A DNA stretch of 64,000 nucleotides from [Pasteurella] mairii (lineage in GTDB: Bacteria; Pseudomonadota; Gammaproteobacteria; Enterobacterales; Pasteurellaceae): the NCBI GenBank assembly GCA_900454475.1, contig UGSS01000002.1:1941605-2005604 (forward strand), written 5' to 3'. A model generated the notes under the pieces. The model searched no databases, was not told the origin of the DNA, and worked only from the letters and a program-made list of their open reading frames with translations. Made by a program: the position numbers and the translations under genes. Below are positions 55,014 to 64,000 of this stretch, in pieces. Positions within the stretch are counted from its first letter, which is position 1. Every line of letters begins with the position of its first letter.

Positions 55014-56186
55014 TTAACGTTTTGGCAAATAACGTAGCGGATCCACGGATTTCCCTTTATAACGAATTTCAAAGTGCAATTTCACATCTGTTGTACCGGA
55101 ACTTCCCATTTTCGCAATTTGTTGTCCCGCTTTTACTTCTTGTTGATCTTTAACTAAGATCGATTCGTTATGGGCATACGCACTTAGATAATCATCATTA
55201 TGTTTAATGATGATCAGGTTGCCATAACCACGCAACGCATTACCCGCGTACACTACGCGACCTGCCGCGGCGGCATTGACCGCTTGACCACGAGAGCCAG
55301 CAATATCGATCCCTTTATTACCACCGTCGGAACGGGAGAAGCCTTGTGTAATTTTCCCGTTCGTCGGCCAGCTCCAAGCCACATTAGATGCCACCGGCGC
55401 TTGTGTTGCGGCGGTCGTTGGCATTGGCGTAGTTTGTGCCGGTTGAGTAACCGTTGTGGTAGTTATCGTTGTGGTACCCACCACCGTTTGTTGTGCCACC
55501 GCACTTGCACTGCCTACCGAGGATTTAATTGGCCCGGTAATGGTTCCATCGGAACCATATTGGGTACCGTTAGGGCCCGGCGTATAGGTCACTGCCGGCT
55601 GCACCGGTTTAGTCACAACTGGCGCCGCTGCGACAGCTTGTGTGTTGATTGGCATTGCTGGCGCACGATTATTTGACACTTTCAAAGTTTGCCCAACGCT
55701 TAAATTATAAGGCTCAGACATATTGTTCAATGCCGCCAATTCCTTCACATCCATACCAGAAATATAAGCGATTAAGAACATAGTATCGCCTTTACGTACC
55801 GTATAGCTGTCGCCTTTGTAAAAACCTTTATCGATTTTACTGTAATCCGGTGCATTGGTTTGTGGATTACGTGGAATTTCAAAATGTTGTGTCACCGGTT
55901 TCGGCGCACTAACAGGCGTTGTCGGAGTAGACGCTTGTGGCAAAGATTGCGGTTTCGGCGCTTGATAGGTTGGCTGGGTTACCACCGGCGTACTCATTTC
56001 TAGCGGCATGGATTGCTGCTGAATCTGCGGCTCCCAAGTGCCACCAGTCGCGCTGCTGTTATCCACCGGCTGCATAATGCCTGGCGTTAAAGTGCCATCA
56101 ACACTTTCAACCGGCGCCGGAATATCCGAACTGCAGGCAGTCAAAATTGCCATCACAACAGGCAAAACCAAAAACGATTTTTTCAT
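55014..56186 (-). CDS. nlpD: NlpD/LppB-type lipoprotein (amidase activator)
   Basis: Outer-membrane lipoprotein with lipobox LTAC (Cys18), a long Pro/Gln/Thr-rich linker, a LysM domain (about 124-168) and a C-terminal M23-like domain (about 275-390). The M23 domain is degenerate: the first metal His is replaced in GNKGIDIAG and the HxH motif reads KLH, so it is not expected to be a peptidase; in E. coli such a NlpD activates AmiC for cell separation. The mature N-terminus (TPGIMQPVDNSSATGGTWEP) is echoed by the small lipoprotein 18 bp upstream. One uptake signal lies inside. Confidence 0.93.
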   Translation of the reverse strand: MKKSFLVLPVVMAILTACSSDIPAPVESVDGTLTPGIMQPVDNSSATGGTWEPQIQQQSMPLEMSTPVVTQPTYQAPKPQSLPQASTPTTPVSAPKPVTQHFEIPRNPQTNAPDYSKIDKGFYKGDSYTVRKGDTMFLIAYISGMDVKELAALNNMSEPYNLSVGQTLKVSNNRAPAMPINTQAVAAAPVVTKPVQPAVTYTPGPNGTQYGSDGTITGPIKSSVGSASAVAQQTVVGTTTITTTTVTQPAQTTPMPTTAATQAPVASNVAWSWPTNGKITQGFSRSDGGNKGIDIAGSRGQAVNAAAAGRVVYAGNALRGYGNLIIIKHNDDYLSAYAHNESILVKDQQEVKAGQQIAKMGSSGTTDVKLHFEIRYKGKSVDPLRYLPKR

Positions 56187-56204
56187 CTCTTTTATTATCC
56201 TCTT

Positions 56205-56390
56205 TTACTTCATATTCGCTGGCATACTTAATTGTTCAATTTCCGGCAACCAACTGCCACCTTCGACGGCACCCGTTCCTTCCACTGCTTGCATAATTCC
56301 TGGCGGTAACGCATTTTCATCTTTAATTCCTTCTGAAGCACAAGCGCTCAACCCAAAGACTATAGACAACAATAATAGTAATTTATTCAT
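56205..56390 (-). CDS. Small lipoprotein repeating the NlpD N-terminus
   Basis: A 61-residue precursor with lipobox LSAC (Cys17), leaving a mature peptide of about 45 residues. Its mature part reads PPGIMQAVEGTGAVEGGSWL then PEIEQLSMPANMK; NlpD just downstream reads TPGIMQPVDNSSATGGTWEP then QIQQQSMPLEM. The spacing and order of matching residues are the same, so the two are paralogous at this segment. It is 18 bp from nlpD and 13 bp from yqaA, presumably in one operon. The function is unknown; I do not recognise a named family. Confidence 0.78.
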   Translation of the reverse strand: MNKLLLLLSIVFGLSACASEGIKDENALPPGIMQAVEGTGAVEGGSWLPEIEQLSMPANMK

Positions 56391-56403
56391 TTTAAATCTC
56401 TAT

Positions 56404-56979
56404 TTATCTTAAAATTAAATAGGCAACAACTGCGAGAACGACTACTGACCAACCAATTACTTCAATTGATTTACGTAATTTCGCGGCAAATTTCTCACCA
56501 CCCCAGGCCGCTAATTTGGCAACCAATAAAAAGCGAGCTGCACGGGAAACAAAGGCGGTAACCAAAAATGGGAAAAATGTCATTTGCATGACACCTGCAC
56601 AAATGGTAAACACTTTATACGGAATCGGCGAAAAACCGGCAACAAAGACCACTAACACACCCCAGCGTTCAAACCACGAAATTGCGGTTTCCCAATGATG
56701 TTGATAGCCCCATTGTTGGATATAATGCTGAACAAAATCAAAGGCATAATAACCTAGCCCGTATCCAATAACACCGCCAACTGCCGAAGCAATCGCGGTA
56801 TAAAGCGCCAATCTGACCGCACGTTTCGGCTTGGTCATCGACATTGGAATAAGCATCACATCCGGCGGAATAGGAAAGAAAATGGCTTCAATAAAACTAA
56901 CAAAAGAAAGCCAAAAAGCCGCATAGTGATGTTTTGACCACTCCATGGTTTTATCATACATAGCACCAAAAATGTTCAA
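56404..56979 (-). CDS. yqaA: YqaA-type DedA/VTT-domain membrane protein
   Basis: A membrane protein with several hydrophobic segments and the VTT/DedA core (SFIEAIFFPIPPDVMLIPMS; GVIGYGLGYYAFDF; GFSPIPYKVFTICAG; FVSRAARFLLVA). Size and sequence fit the YqaA branch; the family is linked to lipid scrambling or undecaprenyl-phosphate recycling, not shown for this branch. I prefer a TTG start (LNIFGAMYDKTMEW, 192 residues), preceded by AAGGAAATACAA. An ATG 36 bp further upstream (to 57015, 203 residues) lacks a clear site and lies 11 bp from surE. Confidence 0.82.
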   Translation of the reverse strand: MNIFGAMYDKTMEWSKHHYAAFWLSFVSFIEAIFFPIPPDVMLIPMSMTKPKRAVRLALYTAIASAVGGVIGYGLGYYAFDFVQHYIQQWGYQHHWETAISWFERWGVLVVFVAGFSPIPYKVFTICAGVMQMTFFPFLVTAFVSRAARFLLVAKLAAWGGEKFAAKLRKSIEVIGWSVVVLAVVAYLILR

Positions 56980-57026
56980 TTGTATTTCCTTAGTTAAAAA
57001 GTGAAGATATCGCATAAAGCGACGTA

Positions 57027-57767
57027 TTATTCACTTTTTAACCAATCTTGTAAAGCCACAAGTGAATGATGGGCTGTCATATCCGCTTGAATCGGCGTAA
57101 TTGAAACATAACCGTTGCGCACCGCATAAAAATCCGTACCTTCTTGTTCATATTCCGGCAATCCGGACGGGCCAATCCAATAAATATGCTCACCACGCGG
57201 ATCTTGCTGTTTGATCACTTCCGCCGCGGAAGAACGGTAACCGAGATGGGTCACTTTAATGCCTTTTAATTGCTCATAAGGCAAATCCGGCACATTAATA
57301 TTGATAATTTCCCGAGCCTTAAGTAATTCGCCATGCAATTTCGGAATGACATCCGCTACCACTTTCGCCGCACTTTCATAATGTTGGCGTCCATCTAAAG
57401 ACACCGCAATGGAAGGTAAACCCAAATGACGCCCTTCTAATGCCGCTGCTACGGTACCAGAATAAATCACATCATCTCCTAAATTCGCCCCGGCATTAAT
57501 CCCAGAAACCACCAAGTCCACCTGTCCTGACAAAAAGCCGTTGAGTGCTAAATGTACGCAATCTGCCGGCGTTCCATTAATACAATAATCACCGCTATCC
57601 AATTTCATCGGGCGCAACGGTTGCACCAAGGTTAACGAACTCGACGCCGCACTACGATTACGATCCGGCGCCACGACGGTCACTTGGGCGAATTTACGCA
57701 ACTCGTGCGCAAGCGTTTTGATCCCCTCCGCATGAATTCCGTCGTCATTTGATAAAAGAATATGCAT
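57027..57767 (-). CDS. surE: 5'/3'-nucleotidase SurE
   Basis: Metal-dependent nucleoside monophosphatase, also active on short polyphosphate. The 246-residue protein starts [16 protein letters not shown] with the metal ligands D8 and D9, then [14 protein letters not shown] and the [20 protein letters not shown] motif. It follows truD by 24 bp. In E. coli surE is followed by pcm and nlpD; here yqaA and a small lipoprotein replace pcm. Confidence 0.97.
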   Translation of the reverse strand: MHILLSNDDGIHAEGIKTLAHELRKFAQVTVVAPDRNRSAASSSLTLVQPLRPMKLDSGDYCINGTPADCVHLALNGFLSGQVDLVVSGINAGANLGDDVIYSGTVAAALEGRHLGLPSIAVSLDGRQHYESAAKVVADVIPKLHGELLKAREIININVPDLPYEQLKGIKVTHLGYRSSAAEVIKQQDPRGEHIYWIGPSGLPEYEQEGTDFYAVRNGYVSITPIQADMTAHHSLVALQDWLKSE

Positions 57768-57791
57768 TTTAATTTCCCTACATAAATAAAA

Positions 57792-58796
57792 TTAAACCGT
57801 TTTCACCAACTCACGAATTAACGCGGTCGCATAGCTGCCCGCCGGCAGAAAAAAGCGCAACGCCAACCCTTGAGTATTAAACTCCCAAGTAAAATCTTCC
57901 GCGAACATTAACATCGCACGACGCATCGGCTTTACCCGTTCTTGTTTCATCAAATGCAATAAAGCGGAATGTTGTTCAATAATCTGCATTTCAGCACAAT
58001 TTGTTTGCGACATGTTATCGCCAATTAACGCCGCAGTTAAGGCAATATCGTTTTGCTGCAAGCGCTGTTGCAACGCCGCTAAATCTTCATTCTCATCCAC
58101 CACAAACCAACTTTGCGAATGGCGTAATTGCACAATATCCTTGGGAAAAACTCGCTGAATATCCCCTTGTTGAATACGCGCCGACACAATCAAATTAAAC
58201 ACTTCGCTGCGCGCCGCAGAAAGATAAAAGCGACGTTTTTTCCGATCTTTCACCTGAATTTCGCCCTTTGCCCAATGCAAAGCCTGCGTCAAATTCTGCC
58301 CGTCATGCCCAAAACGTTGATCCATAAAATAATTGGGAAAACCACAAAACACGATATTTTTTAACCGCTCTTTTAACTCGTCAGTTTCCACCGCATTACG
58401 CAACAAAATCTCAAAGCAGTTACCTTGCAAACTGCCGATACGGATTTTACGTTGATGCCGACTAACCGCCAGAATTTCTACGCCCTCCATATGAAACTGG
58501 CTAAAATCCGGCGTAGTCTTGCCCGGCATATGCAAAGAAAACCATTGCTCGGTCACCCCGTGGCGATCTTTCAGCCCCGCGTAACTCATATCCCGCGCAG
58601 AAATGCCGGCAAACGCCGCCAACTTCTCACCAACGAAGATCGTGTTCGCATTGGTTTTGCGAACCTTAACCGCCACAAACTCGCCTTCGCCGGAAAAATC
58701 GTAGCCCAATTTTTCTTTCACCACAAAATCGGCAAACTCTGCTTTTAAAAGTGCGGTCTGTTTTGGCGCAGTTTGTAAATAGGCTAACTCCATCAT
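57792..58796 (-). CDS. truD: tRNA pseudouridine-13 synthase TruD
   Basis: Makes pseudouridine 13 in tRNA-Glu. The 334-residue protein has the catalytic D77 in [17 protein letters not shown], the [15 protein letters not shown] segment and the TruD-specific insertion. Two adjacent Met codons can start it; the first overlaps ispF by 4 bp (ATGA). An uptake signal lies at the N-terminal coding end. Confidence 0.96.
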   Translation of the reverse strand: MMELAYLQTAPKQTALLKAEFADFVVKEKLGYDFSGEGEFVAVKVRKTNANTIFVGEKLAAFAGISARDMSYAGLKDRHGVTEQWFSLHMPGKTTPDFSQFHMEGVEILAVSRHQRKIRIGSLQGNCFEILLRNAVETDELKERLKNIVFCGFPNYFMDQRFGHDGQNLTQALHWAKGEIQVKDRKKRRFYLSAARSEVFNLIVSARIQQGDIQRVFPKDIVQLRHSQSWFVVDENEDLAALQQRLQQNDIALTAALIGDNMSQTNCAEMQIIEQHSALLHLMKQERVKPMRRAMLMFAEDFTWEFNTQGLALRFFLPAGSYATALIRELVKTV

Positions 58797-59272
58797 TGTT
58801 TTTTTACCAACAACGCCACCGCCTCACAAGCAATCCCTTCACTGCGCCCGGTAAAGCCCAATTTTTCCGTAGTGGTCGCTTTCACATTGACTTGCATCAT
58901 GTCACACTGCAAATCTTGCGCAATTAGCGCGCGCATTTCGTCGATATAGGGACGCATTTTAGGCGCTTGCGCAACAATGGTCACATCTACATTGCCTACC
59001 AGATAGCCCAGCGCGGTTACTTGCGCAAAGGCTTCGCGCAACAAACCACGACTATCCGCGCCTTGATATTGCATATCCGTATCGGGGAATAATTTGCCGA
59101 TATCGCCCAATGTCGCGGCACCCAATAACGCGTCCGTCAAGGCGTGCAATGCCACATCCCCGTCGCTGTGAGCCAATAAACCTTGTGCATATGGAATTTT
59201 CACACCGCCAATAACAATCGGACCATCGCCGCCGAAAGCGTGAACATCAAACCCGTGACCAATTCGTATCAT
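58793..59272 (-). CDS. ispF: 2-C-methyl-D-erythritol 2,4-cyclodiphosphate synthase
   Basis: Fifth step of the MEP isoprenoid pathway. The 159-residue protein has metal ligands D9 and H11 ([10 protein letters not shown]) and H43 in [11 protein letters not shown], and the [13 protein letters not shown] loop near the C-terminus. It is separated from ispD by a Kef-type antiporter gene, whereas in E. coli ispD and ispF are adjacent. Confidence 0.97.
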   Translation of the reverse strand: MIRIGHGFDVHAFGGDGPIVIGGVKIPYAQGLLAHSDGDVALHALTDALLGAATLGDIGKLFPDTDMQYQGADSRGLLREAFAQVTALGYLVGNVDVTIVAQAPKMRPYIDEMRALIAQDLQCDMMQVNVKATTTEKLGFTGRSEGIACEAVALLVKKQ

Positions 59273-59303
59273 TCGTTATTTTCCTTTTATTTTTGACCGC
59301 ACT

Positions 59304-61109
59304 TTAGCGCGCTTTATTCATAATTTGTTGGATTTCCGCCATCAATTCTTGATCCACATCCAACGCAATTTTCATTAATTCTTTATTCTCAAAATTGGCA
59401 ATTTTCGGATCGTAAACCTCTGCCATTAATTTCAATTTATGCCGATCTTTATCAAAATAGGTTTCCGCAATTTCATTCACCACATCCGCCTCCATGCCCA
59501 ACGACAATAACGCTTTCTTACCGGTACGCAACGCCGAATCAAAGGTTTCGCGTACTTGAATATCCGCACCCTCGCGAAATAAATCAATGGCATGGATACG
59601 ATCATAGGCACGCGCAATAATGGTAATATTCGGGTTCATTTTACGAGCAAGATGCACAATATGCGACGCCTGCTGTTTATCATTGATCGCGATAATCAGC
59701 AAATCCGCACAATCTACGCCAGCGGCGTGCAACAATTCTGGACGGGTCGCATCACCATAATAGGTTTTCACCCCCAATTTTTTCATTCCAGCAATCAAAC
59801 TCGCATCTTTATCAATCACGATCGGACGATTTCCCGTCATCACCAACATTTGATTAATAATCTGCCCAAAGCGCCCAATCCCAATTAATACCGTAGAACG
59901 TTGTTCCTCAATGGTATCGGCTGCTTGTTCGGTTTTATGCATCAAACGAGGAAGCAAATATTTTTTCTGCAAAATAATAAATACTGGCGTCAACACCATG
60001 GATAACACCACGATCGCAGTCATATTCGCTTGCATTTCCGCGCTGATCACCCCTTGTGTCGCTGCGGCAGAAAAAAGCACGAACGCAAATTCACCCCCTT
60101 GCGCCATCATAAACATTCGATCGATCGCATTAACATGAGAGGTGCGAGTGATACGTGCGACGATATAAATACAAATGCCTTTGACCAACATAAAGGTCAA
60201 CACGCCTAAAATAATCAGCGCCCAGTTATCTATCACCACTGTGAGATTTAATGACATCCCCACGCCTAAGAAAAATAATCCCAGCAGTAACCCGCGGAAA
60301 GGCTCAATATCGGCTTCTAATTGATGGCGAAAGCTGGATTCAGATAATAAAACACCGGCAAGAAACGCCCCCATTGCCATGGATAAACCGCCTTCTTCCA
60401 TTAATAAGGCGGAGCCTAAAACCACCAATAACGCCGCAGCGGTCATCACTTCACGCGTTTTGGTTTTTGCCAATATTTTAAATAGCGGATTAAGTAACCA
60501 TAATCCTGCTGCCACGAGTGTGGCTACGGAAACAGCGGCAATGGAGATTTTTTGCCATAAAGACGTCGCATCTTCAGCTGTTTCCATCGGCGATAAAAAA
60601 GTGACAAATGCCAATAAAGGCACAATCAATAAATCTTCAAATAATAAAATCGACACAATACGCTGCCCACGTGGCGAGGCAATATCACCCCGTTCGCTTA
60701 ACTCTTGCATCACGATCGCGGTAGAGGTCAACACAAATCCCGCAGCGCCAACAAATGCTACCTGCCAACTCAGCCCATAAAGCATTGCAACGGAGGTTAA
60801 CGCCAGCGTACACAAACCGATTTGAAAAGCGCCAAGACAAAAAATATGGTTGCGCAGCCCCCAAATATGTGATGGTTTCATTTCCAATCCAATAATGAAT
60901 AGGAACATCACCACCCCTAATTCAGCGACATGAATAATTCCCTCCGGATCCGTGAACACGCCAAAGCCAAAAGGTCCAATCACAAGCCCCGCGGCCAAAT
61001 ATCCCAAAACGGATCCTAAGCCAAAACGCTTAAATAGCGGCACTGCAACCACGGCTGCCGCCAGCAAGGTGACCACATTGACCAGTTGGTTTGCCCCTTC
61101 TACTGCCAT
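59304..61109 (-). CDS. Kef-type K+/H+ antiporter (CPA2 family, KefB/KefC-like)
   Basis: A 601-residue protein: an N-terminal CPA2 exchanger domain with about 12 hydrophobic segments (LGSVLGYLAAGLVIGPFGFG; LLFEDLLIVPLLAF; HQLEADIEPFRGLLLGLFFLGVGMS-type loop), then a cytoplasmic RCK_N/TrkA-N domain with the NAD-binding VLIGIGRFGQI. In E. coli KefB/KefC the glutathione adduct gates potassium efflux to protect against electrophiles. AAGGAGG precedes two adjacent ATGs; the second has better spacing. No KefF/KefG-type ancillary gene is adjacent. An uptake signal overlaps the stop codon. Confidence 0.88.
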   Translation of the reverse strand: MAVEGANQLVNVVTLLAAAVVAVPLFKRFGLGSVLGYLAAGLVIGPFGFGVFTDPEGIIHVAELGVVMFLFIIGLEMKPSHIWGLRNHIFCLGAFQIGLCTLALTSVAMLYGLSWQVAFVGAAGFVLTSTAIVMQELSERGDIASPRGQRIVSILLFEDLLIVPLLAFVTFLSPMETAEDATSLWQKISIAAVSVATLVAAGLWLLNPLFKILAKTKTREVMTAAALLVVLGSALLMEEGGLSMAMGAFLAGVLLSESSFRHQLEADIEPFRGLLLGLFFLGVGMSLNLTVVIDNWALIILGVLTFMLVKGICIYIVARITRTSHVNAIDRMFMMAQGGEFAFVLFSAAATQGVISAEMQANMTAIVVLSMVLTPVFIILQKKYLLPRLMHKTEQAADTIEEQRSTVLIGIGRFGQIINQMLVMTGNRPIVIDKDASLIAGMKKLGVKTYYGDATRPELLHAAGVDCADLLIIAINDKQQASHIVHLARKMNPNITIIARAYDRIHAIDLFREGADIQVRETFDSALRTGKKALLSLGMEADVVNEIAETYFDKDRHKLKLMAEVYDPKIANFENKELMKIALDVDQELMAEIQQIMNKAR

Positions 61110-61125
61110 CATTTCCTCCTTGTCA

Positions 61126-61827
61126 TCATCTTCGGGTTAAATAAAACGCCGCCAATGCCAAATCCTCCGGACGAGTCACTTTTATATTATCGCTACGCCC
61201 AGCAACTAAGTGCGGTCGAAATCCCAGCAATTCCATCGCTGACGCCTCATCAGTCACCACTACCCCATTTTCCTGCGCAAAATTTAAGGCTTTCGCCAGC
61301 AATTTCGCGTTAAAAAACTGTGGCGTTTGTGCCAACCACAATTGCGCGCGATCTTCTGTCTGTTGAATTTGTAAATCTGCATCAGCGCGCTTAATAGTAT
61401 CTGTTGCTGGAATAGCTAAAATTGCTCCGTTATCATCATCTACCTGCAATAACTGATCTAAATCCTGGTGAGTTAAACAAGGACGCGCAGCATCATGTAC
61501 CAACACCCAAGTTTCACGCTCTGGCTGAAAATTAATTGCCTTCAGCCCATTTAACACAGAATCCGCTCGATTTTCACCACCTTCCACCAAACGAACTTTC
61601 GCCTGTTTGAGAAATGACATTTTTGCCATATAAGGATCTGCTCTAGCCACCGCAACAATCACTTCGTCAATTAATGGATAACTTAATAGAACGTTTAACG
61701 TATGCTGCAAAATCGTTTTACCATCAATTTCCAAATATTGCTTGGGCTTATCCGCCTGCATTCGGCTCCCGACCCCTGCTGCCGGCACGACAGCAACAAA
61801 TTGACGTTGAGTCTTCATCTCTTTCAT
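61126..61827 (-). CDS. ispD: 2-C-methyl-D-erythritol 4-phosphate cytidylyltransferase
   Basis: Third step of the MEP pathway. The 233-residue protein has the nucleotide-binding [20 protein letters not shown] at the N-terminus, [10 protein letters not shown] and the [12 protein letters not shown] motif. It overlaps ftsB by 4 bp (ATGA). An uptake signal is near the 3' end. Confidence 0.96.
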   Translation of the reverse strand: MKEMKTQRQFVAVVPAAGVGSRMQADKPKQYLEIDGKTILQHTLNVLLSYPLIDEVIVAVARADPYMAKMSFLKQAKVRLVEGGENRADSVLNGLKAINFQPERETWVLVHDAARPCLTHQDLDQLLQVDDDNGAILAIPATDTIKRADADLQIQQTEDRAQLWLAQTPQFFNAKLLAKALNFAQENGVVVTDEASAMELLGFRPHLVAGRSDNIKVTRPEDLALAAFYLTRR

Positions 61828-62105
61828 TGTCTATTTTCTTTTACAATACGATAAAACATTTCGTCAGATTTAATCATTTCATGCTGCAATCTAGCTCGTT
61901 CTTCAATGGCATCCACCCCTTCTTTCAGATCCTTAATTTCTGCTGCAATCAGTTGATTTCGTTGAGAAAGTTTTTCATTTTCTTGTTGACGCTGAGTAAT
62001 TTCTTTTGATGTCTCTTGATAATCAAAATAACCGTTTTTACCAAACCAAAAATCGTATTGAAACAGCAATAGCAATGCTACTAAGATAAAAATAAATAAA
62101 CGCAT
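61824..62105 (-). CDS. ftsB: Cell division protein FtsB
   Basis: Bitopic divisome protein that forms the FtsQLB complex and signals septal peptidoglycan synthesis. The 93-residue protein has one N-terminal membrane helix (about 3-20), the GKNGYFDY turn and a coiled coil (about 30-70; [24 protein letters not shown]), then [18 protein letters not shown], typical of FtsB. It is the first gene of ftsB-ispD-kef-ispF-truD-surE. Confidence 0.95.
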   Translation of the reverse strand: MRLFIFILVALLLLFQYDFWFGKNGYFDYQETSKEITQRQQENEKLSQRNQLIAAEIKDLKEGVDAIEERARLQHEMIKSDEMFYRIVKENRQ

Positions 62106-62384
62106 AAAAAGTTACTTCATTGTTGAATAATAATCTGTTAGTTTACCTTGAAACCGCACAGAATGCGAAGCCCATACGAAGAAAAAATATCTGACTAAAA
62201 AAGTACGGGCATTTTTTTGACATTTTATTGTCAATAAGATTGCAACAAGTACGCTAATAAGACGTAACCTTGGGCGGGAATGCCGAGATTGACAAAGGTT
62301 TTCTCTACAAAATAACGAGGGTAGCCTTCCGCATATTACCATAAATCAAATAAAGTATTCCCCAGTAAAAATCTCTACGTTAAA
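62106..62384. other. Intergenic region between ftsB and the rRNA operon
   Basis: No supported gene. It should contain the ftsB promoter on the minus strand. A 34-codon open stretch on the minus strand (about 62230-62330, reading YAEGYPRYFVEKTFVNLGIP and on) looks protein-like but has no start, ribosome site or recognised family, and may be a decayed gene end or chance. Confidence 0.4.
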
Positions 62385-62420
62385 AAAGCAAAAAACCTCA
62401 ACGATTTCTCATTGAGGTTC
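62385..62420 (-). terminator. rRNA operon terminator
   Basis: On the minus strand AACCTCAA (62412-62419) pairs with TTGAGGTT (62395-62402) over a 9-nt loop, followed by TTTTGCTTTTTT. It lies just downstream of 5S rRNA. Confidence 0.8.
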
Positions 62421-62433
62421 TTATGATTGGTTA

Positions 62434-62548
62434 CCTGGCGGTGCCCTACTCTCACATGGGGATGCCCCACACTACCATCGGCGTTACAGCGTTTCACTTC
62501 TGAGTTCGGCATGGGGTCAGGTGGTCCCACTGCACTATCGCCGCCAAG
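62434..62548 (-). rRNA. rrf: 5S ribosomal RNA
   Basis: The minus strand reads TTGGCGGCGATAGTGC at the 5' end and ends ACCGCCAGG, which pair as helix I. Internal blocks CACCTGACCCCATGCCGAAC and TCAGAAGTGAAACGC are nearly identical to E. coli 5S. Ends are good to within a few bases. No tRNA gene is between it and 23S. Confidence 0.96.
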
Positions 62549-62759
62549 ATTATTCTTTCGATGATTTCACCTTTCGGTGCTCTATCCTATCTTCTTGCTT
62601 TGTTTTGTCTTTATTCTTCGTCTCTATTCTTTCTCTTAAATCCGAAACAAGCTGTCTACTGTATTCTTTTCGCTTTCGCACGTTGTCCTTTGTGCCTCTC
62701 TCTTCCTTCTTTCGTCTCTAGTCTCGTTACACACCCCAAACCAAAACGCTTGAGGTTGT
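62549..62759 (-). other. 23S-5S internal spacer
   Basis: About 210 bp, strikingly pyrimidine-rich on the plus strand (hence purine-rich in the transcript). It has no tRNA. It should carry the RNase III and RNase E processing sites for the 3' end of 23S and 5' end of 5S. Confidence 0.7.

Positions 62760-64000
<1,241 letters not shown>

Noticed and set aside
62112-62342. 76-codon open frame on the minus strand upstream of ftsB
   Set aside because: No ribosome site and unusual composition; it reads through the expected ftsB promoter region.

Overview
The window is a stretch of ordinary core chromosome from a member of the Pasteurellaceae. The main evidence is the 9-bp uptake signal AAGTGCGGT (or its complement). 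I located about 42 exact copies by eye, roughly one per 1.5 kb, many arranged as inverted pairs between genes. This is the Haemophilus influenzae-type uptake signal, so Haemophilus, Aggregatibacter or Pasteurella are the likely genera; I cannot fix the species. Gene content agrees: a complete Na+-NQR operon, solitary competence genes comF and comEA, and an ispDF-truD-surE-nlpD block with no rpoS after it.

Layout. 1-6.3 kb (minus strand): ybeD (partial), dacA, rlpA, rodA, mrdA, rlmH, rsfS, the cell elongation and peptidoglycan cluster. 6.4-9.2 kb: rhlB divergent from rho. 9.2-11.4 kb (plus): a decayed IS3-family end, a preQ1-I riboswitch, then queC-queD-queE (7-deazaguanine/queuosine precursor). 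11.4-15.3 kb (minus): pstSCAB behind a Pho box. 15.3-20.5 kb: a SIMPL-domain protein, slyD, a YidE-type transporter and an SbmA/YddA-type ABC protein. 20.6-30.7 kb (minus): rplJL-rpoBC with an L10 leader, promoters and attenuator-like hairpins. 30.7-36.1 kb (minus): galU, a phosphomannomutase, csrA, alaS. 36.2-36.6 kb: a second IS3-family remnant with both inverted ends. 36.6-45.1 kb (minus): nqrABCDEF, apbE, nqrM, mnmA, meaning the sodium pump plus its flavin-loading and maturation factors. 45.5-49 kb: bolA/yajG divergent, a HAD phosphatase, comF, nfuA. 49-54.4 kb (minus): paeA/ytfL, a DUF1523 protein, and mltG-tmk-holB-tatD. 54.6 kb: comEA with a Sxy/CRP-S-type site. 55-62.1 kb (minus): nlpD, a small paralogous lipoprotein, yqaA, surE, truD, ispF, a Kef antiporter, ispD, ftsB. 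62.4-64 kb (minus): 5S rRNA and the 3' part of 23S rRNA.

Most genes are well-known housekeeping genes, and I found no island, phage, CRISPR array, toxin-antitoxin pair or defence system. The more interesting material is small-scale: the preQ1-I riboswitch overlapping the queC ribosome binding site; a 61-residue lipoprotein that repeats the N-terminus of the NlpD encoded next to it; two decayed copies of one IS3-type element, one of which now supplies the probable rho terminator; competence-regulatory sites at comEA and, in degenerate form, at comF; and layered control signals in the rplJL-rpoBC leader regions. Start sites were moved from the longest open frame where a ribosome binding site and family alignment argued for a shorter protein; these cases are stated. 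All motif searches were done by eye, so counts are minimum estimates.
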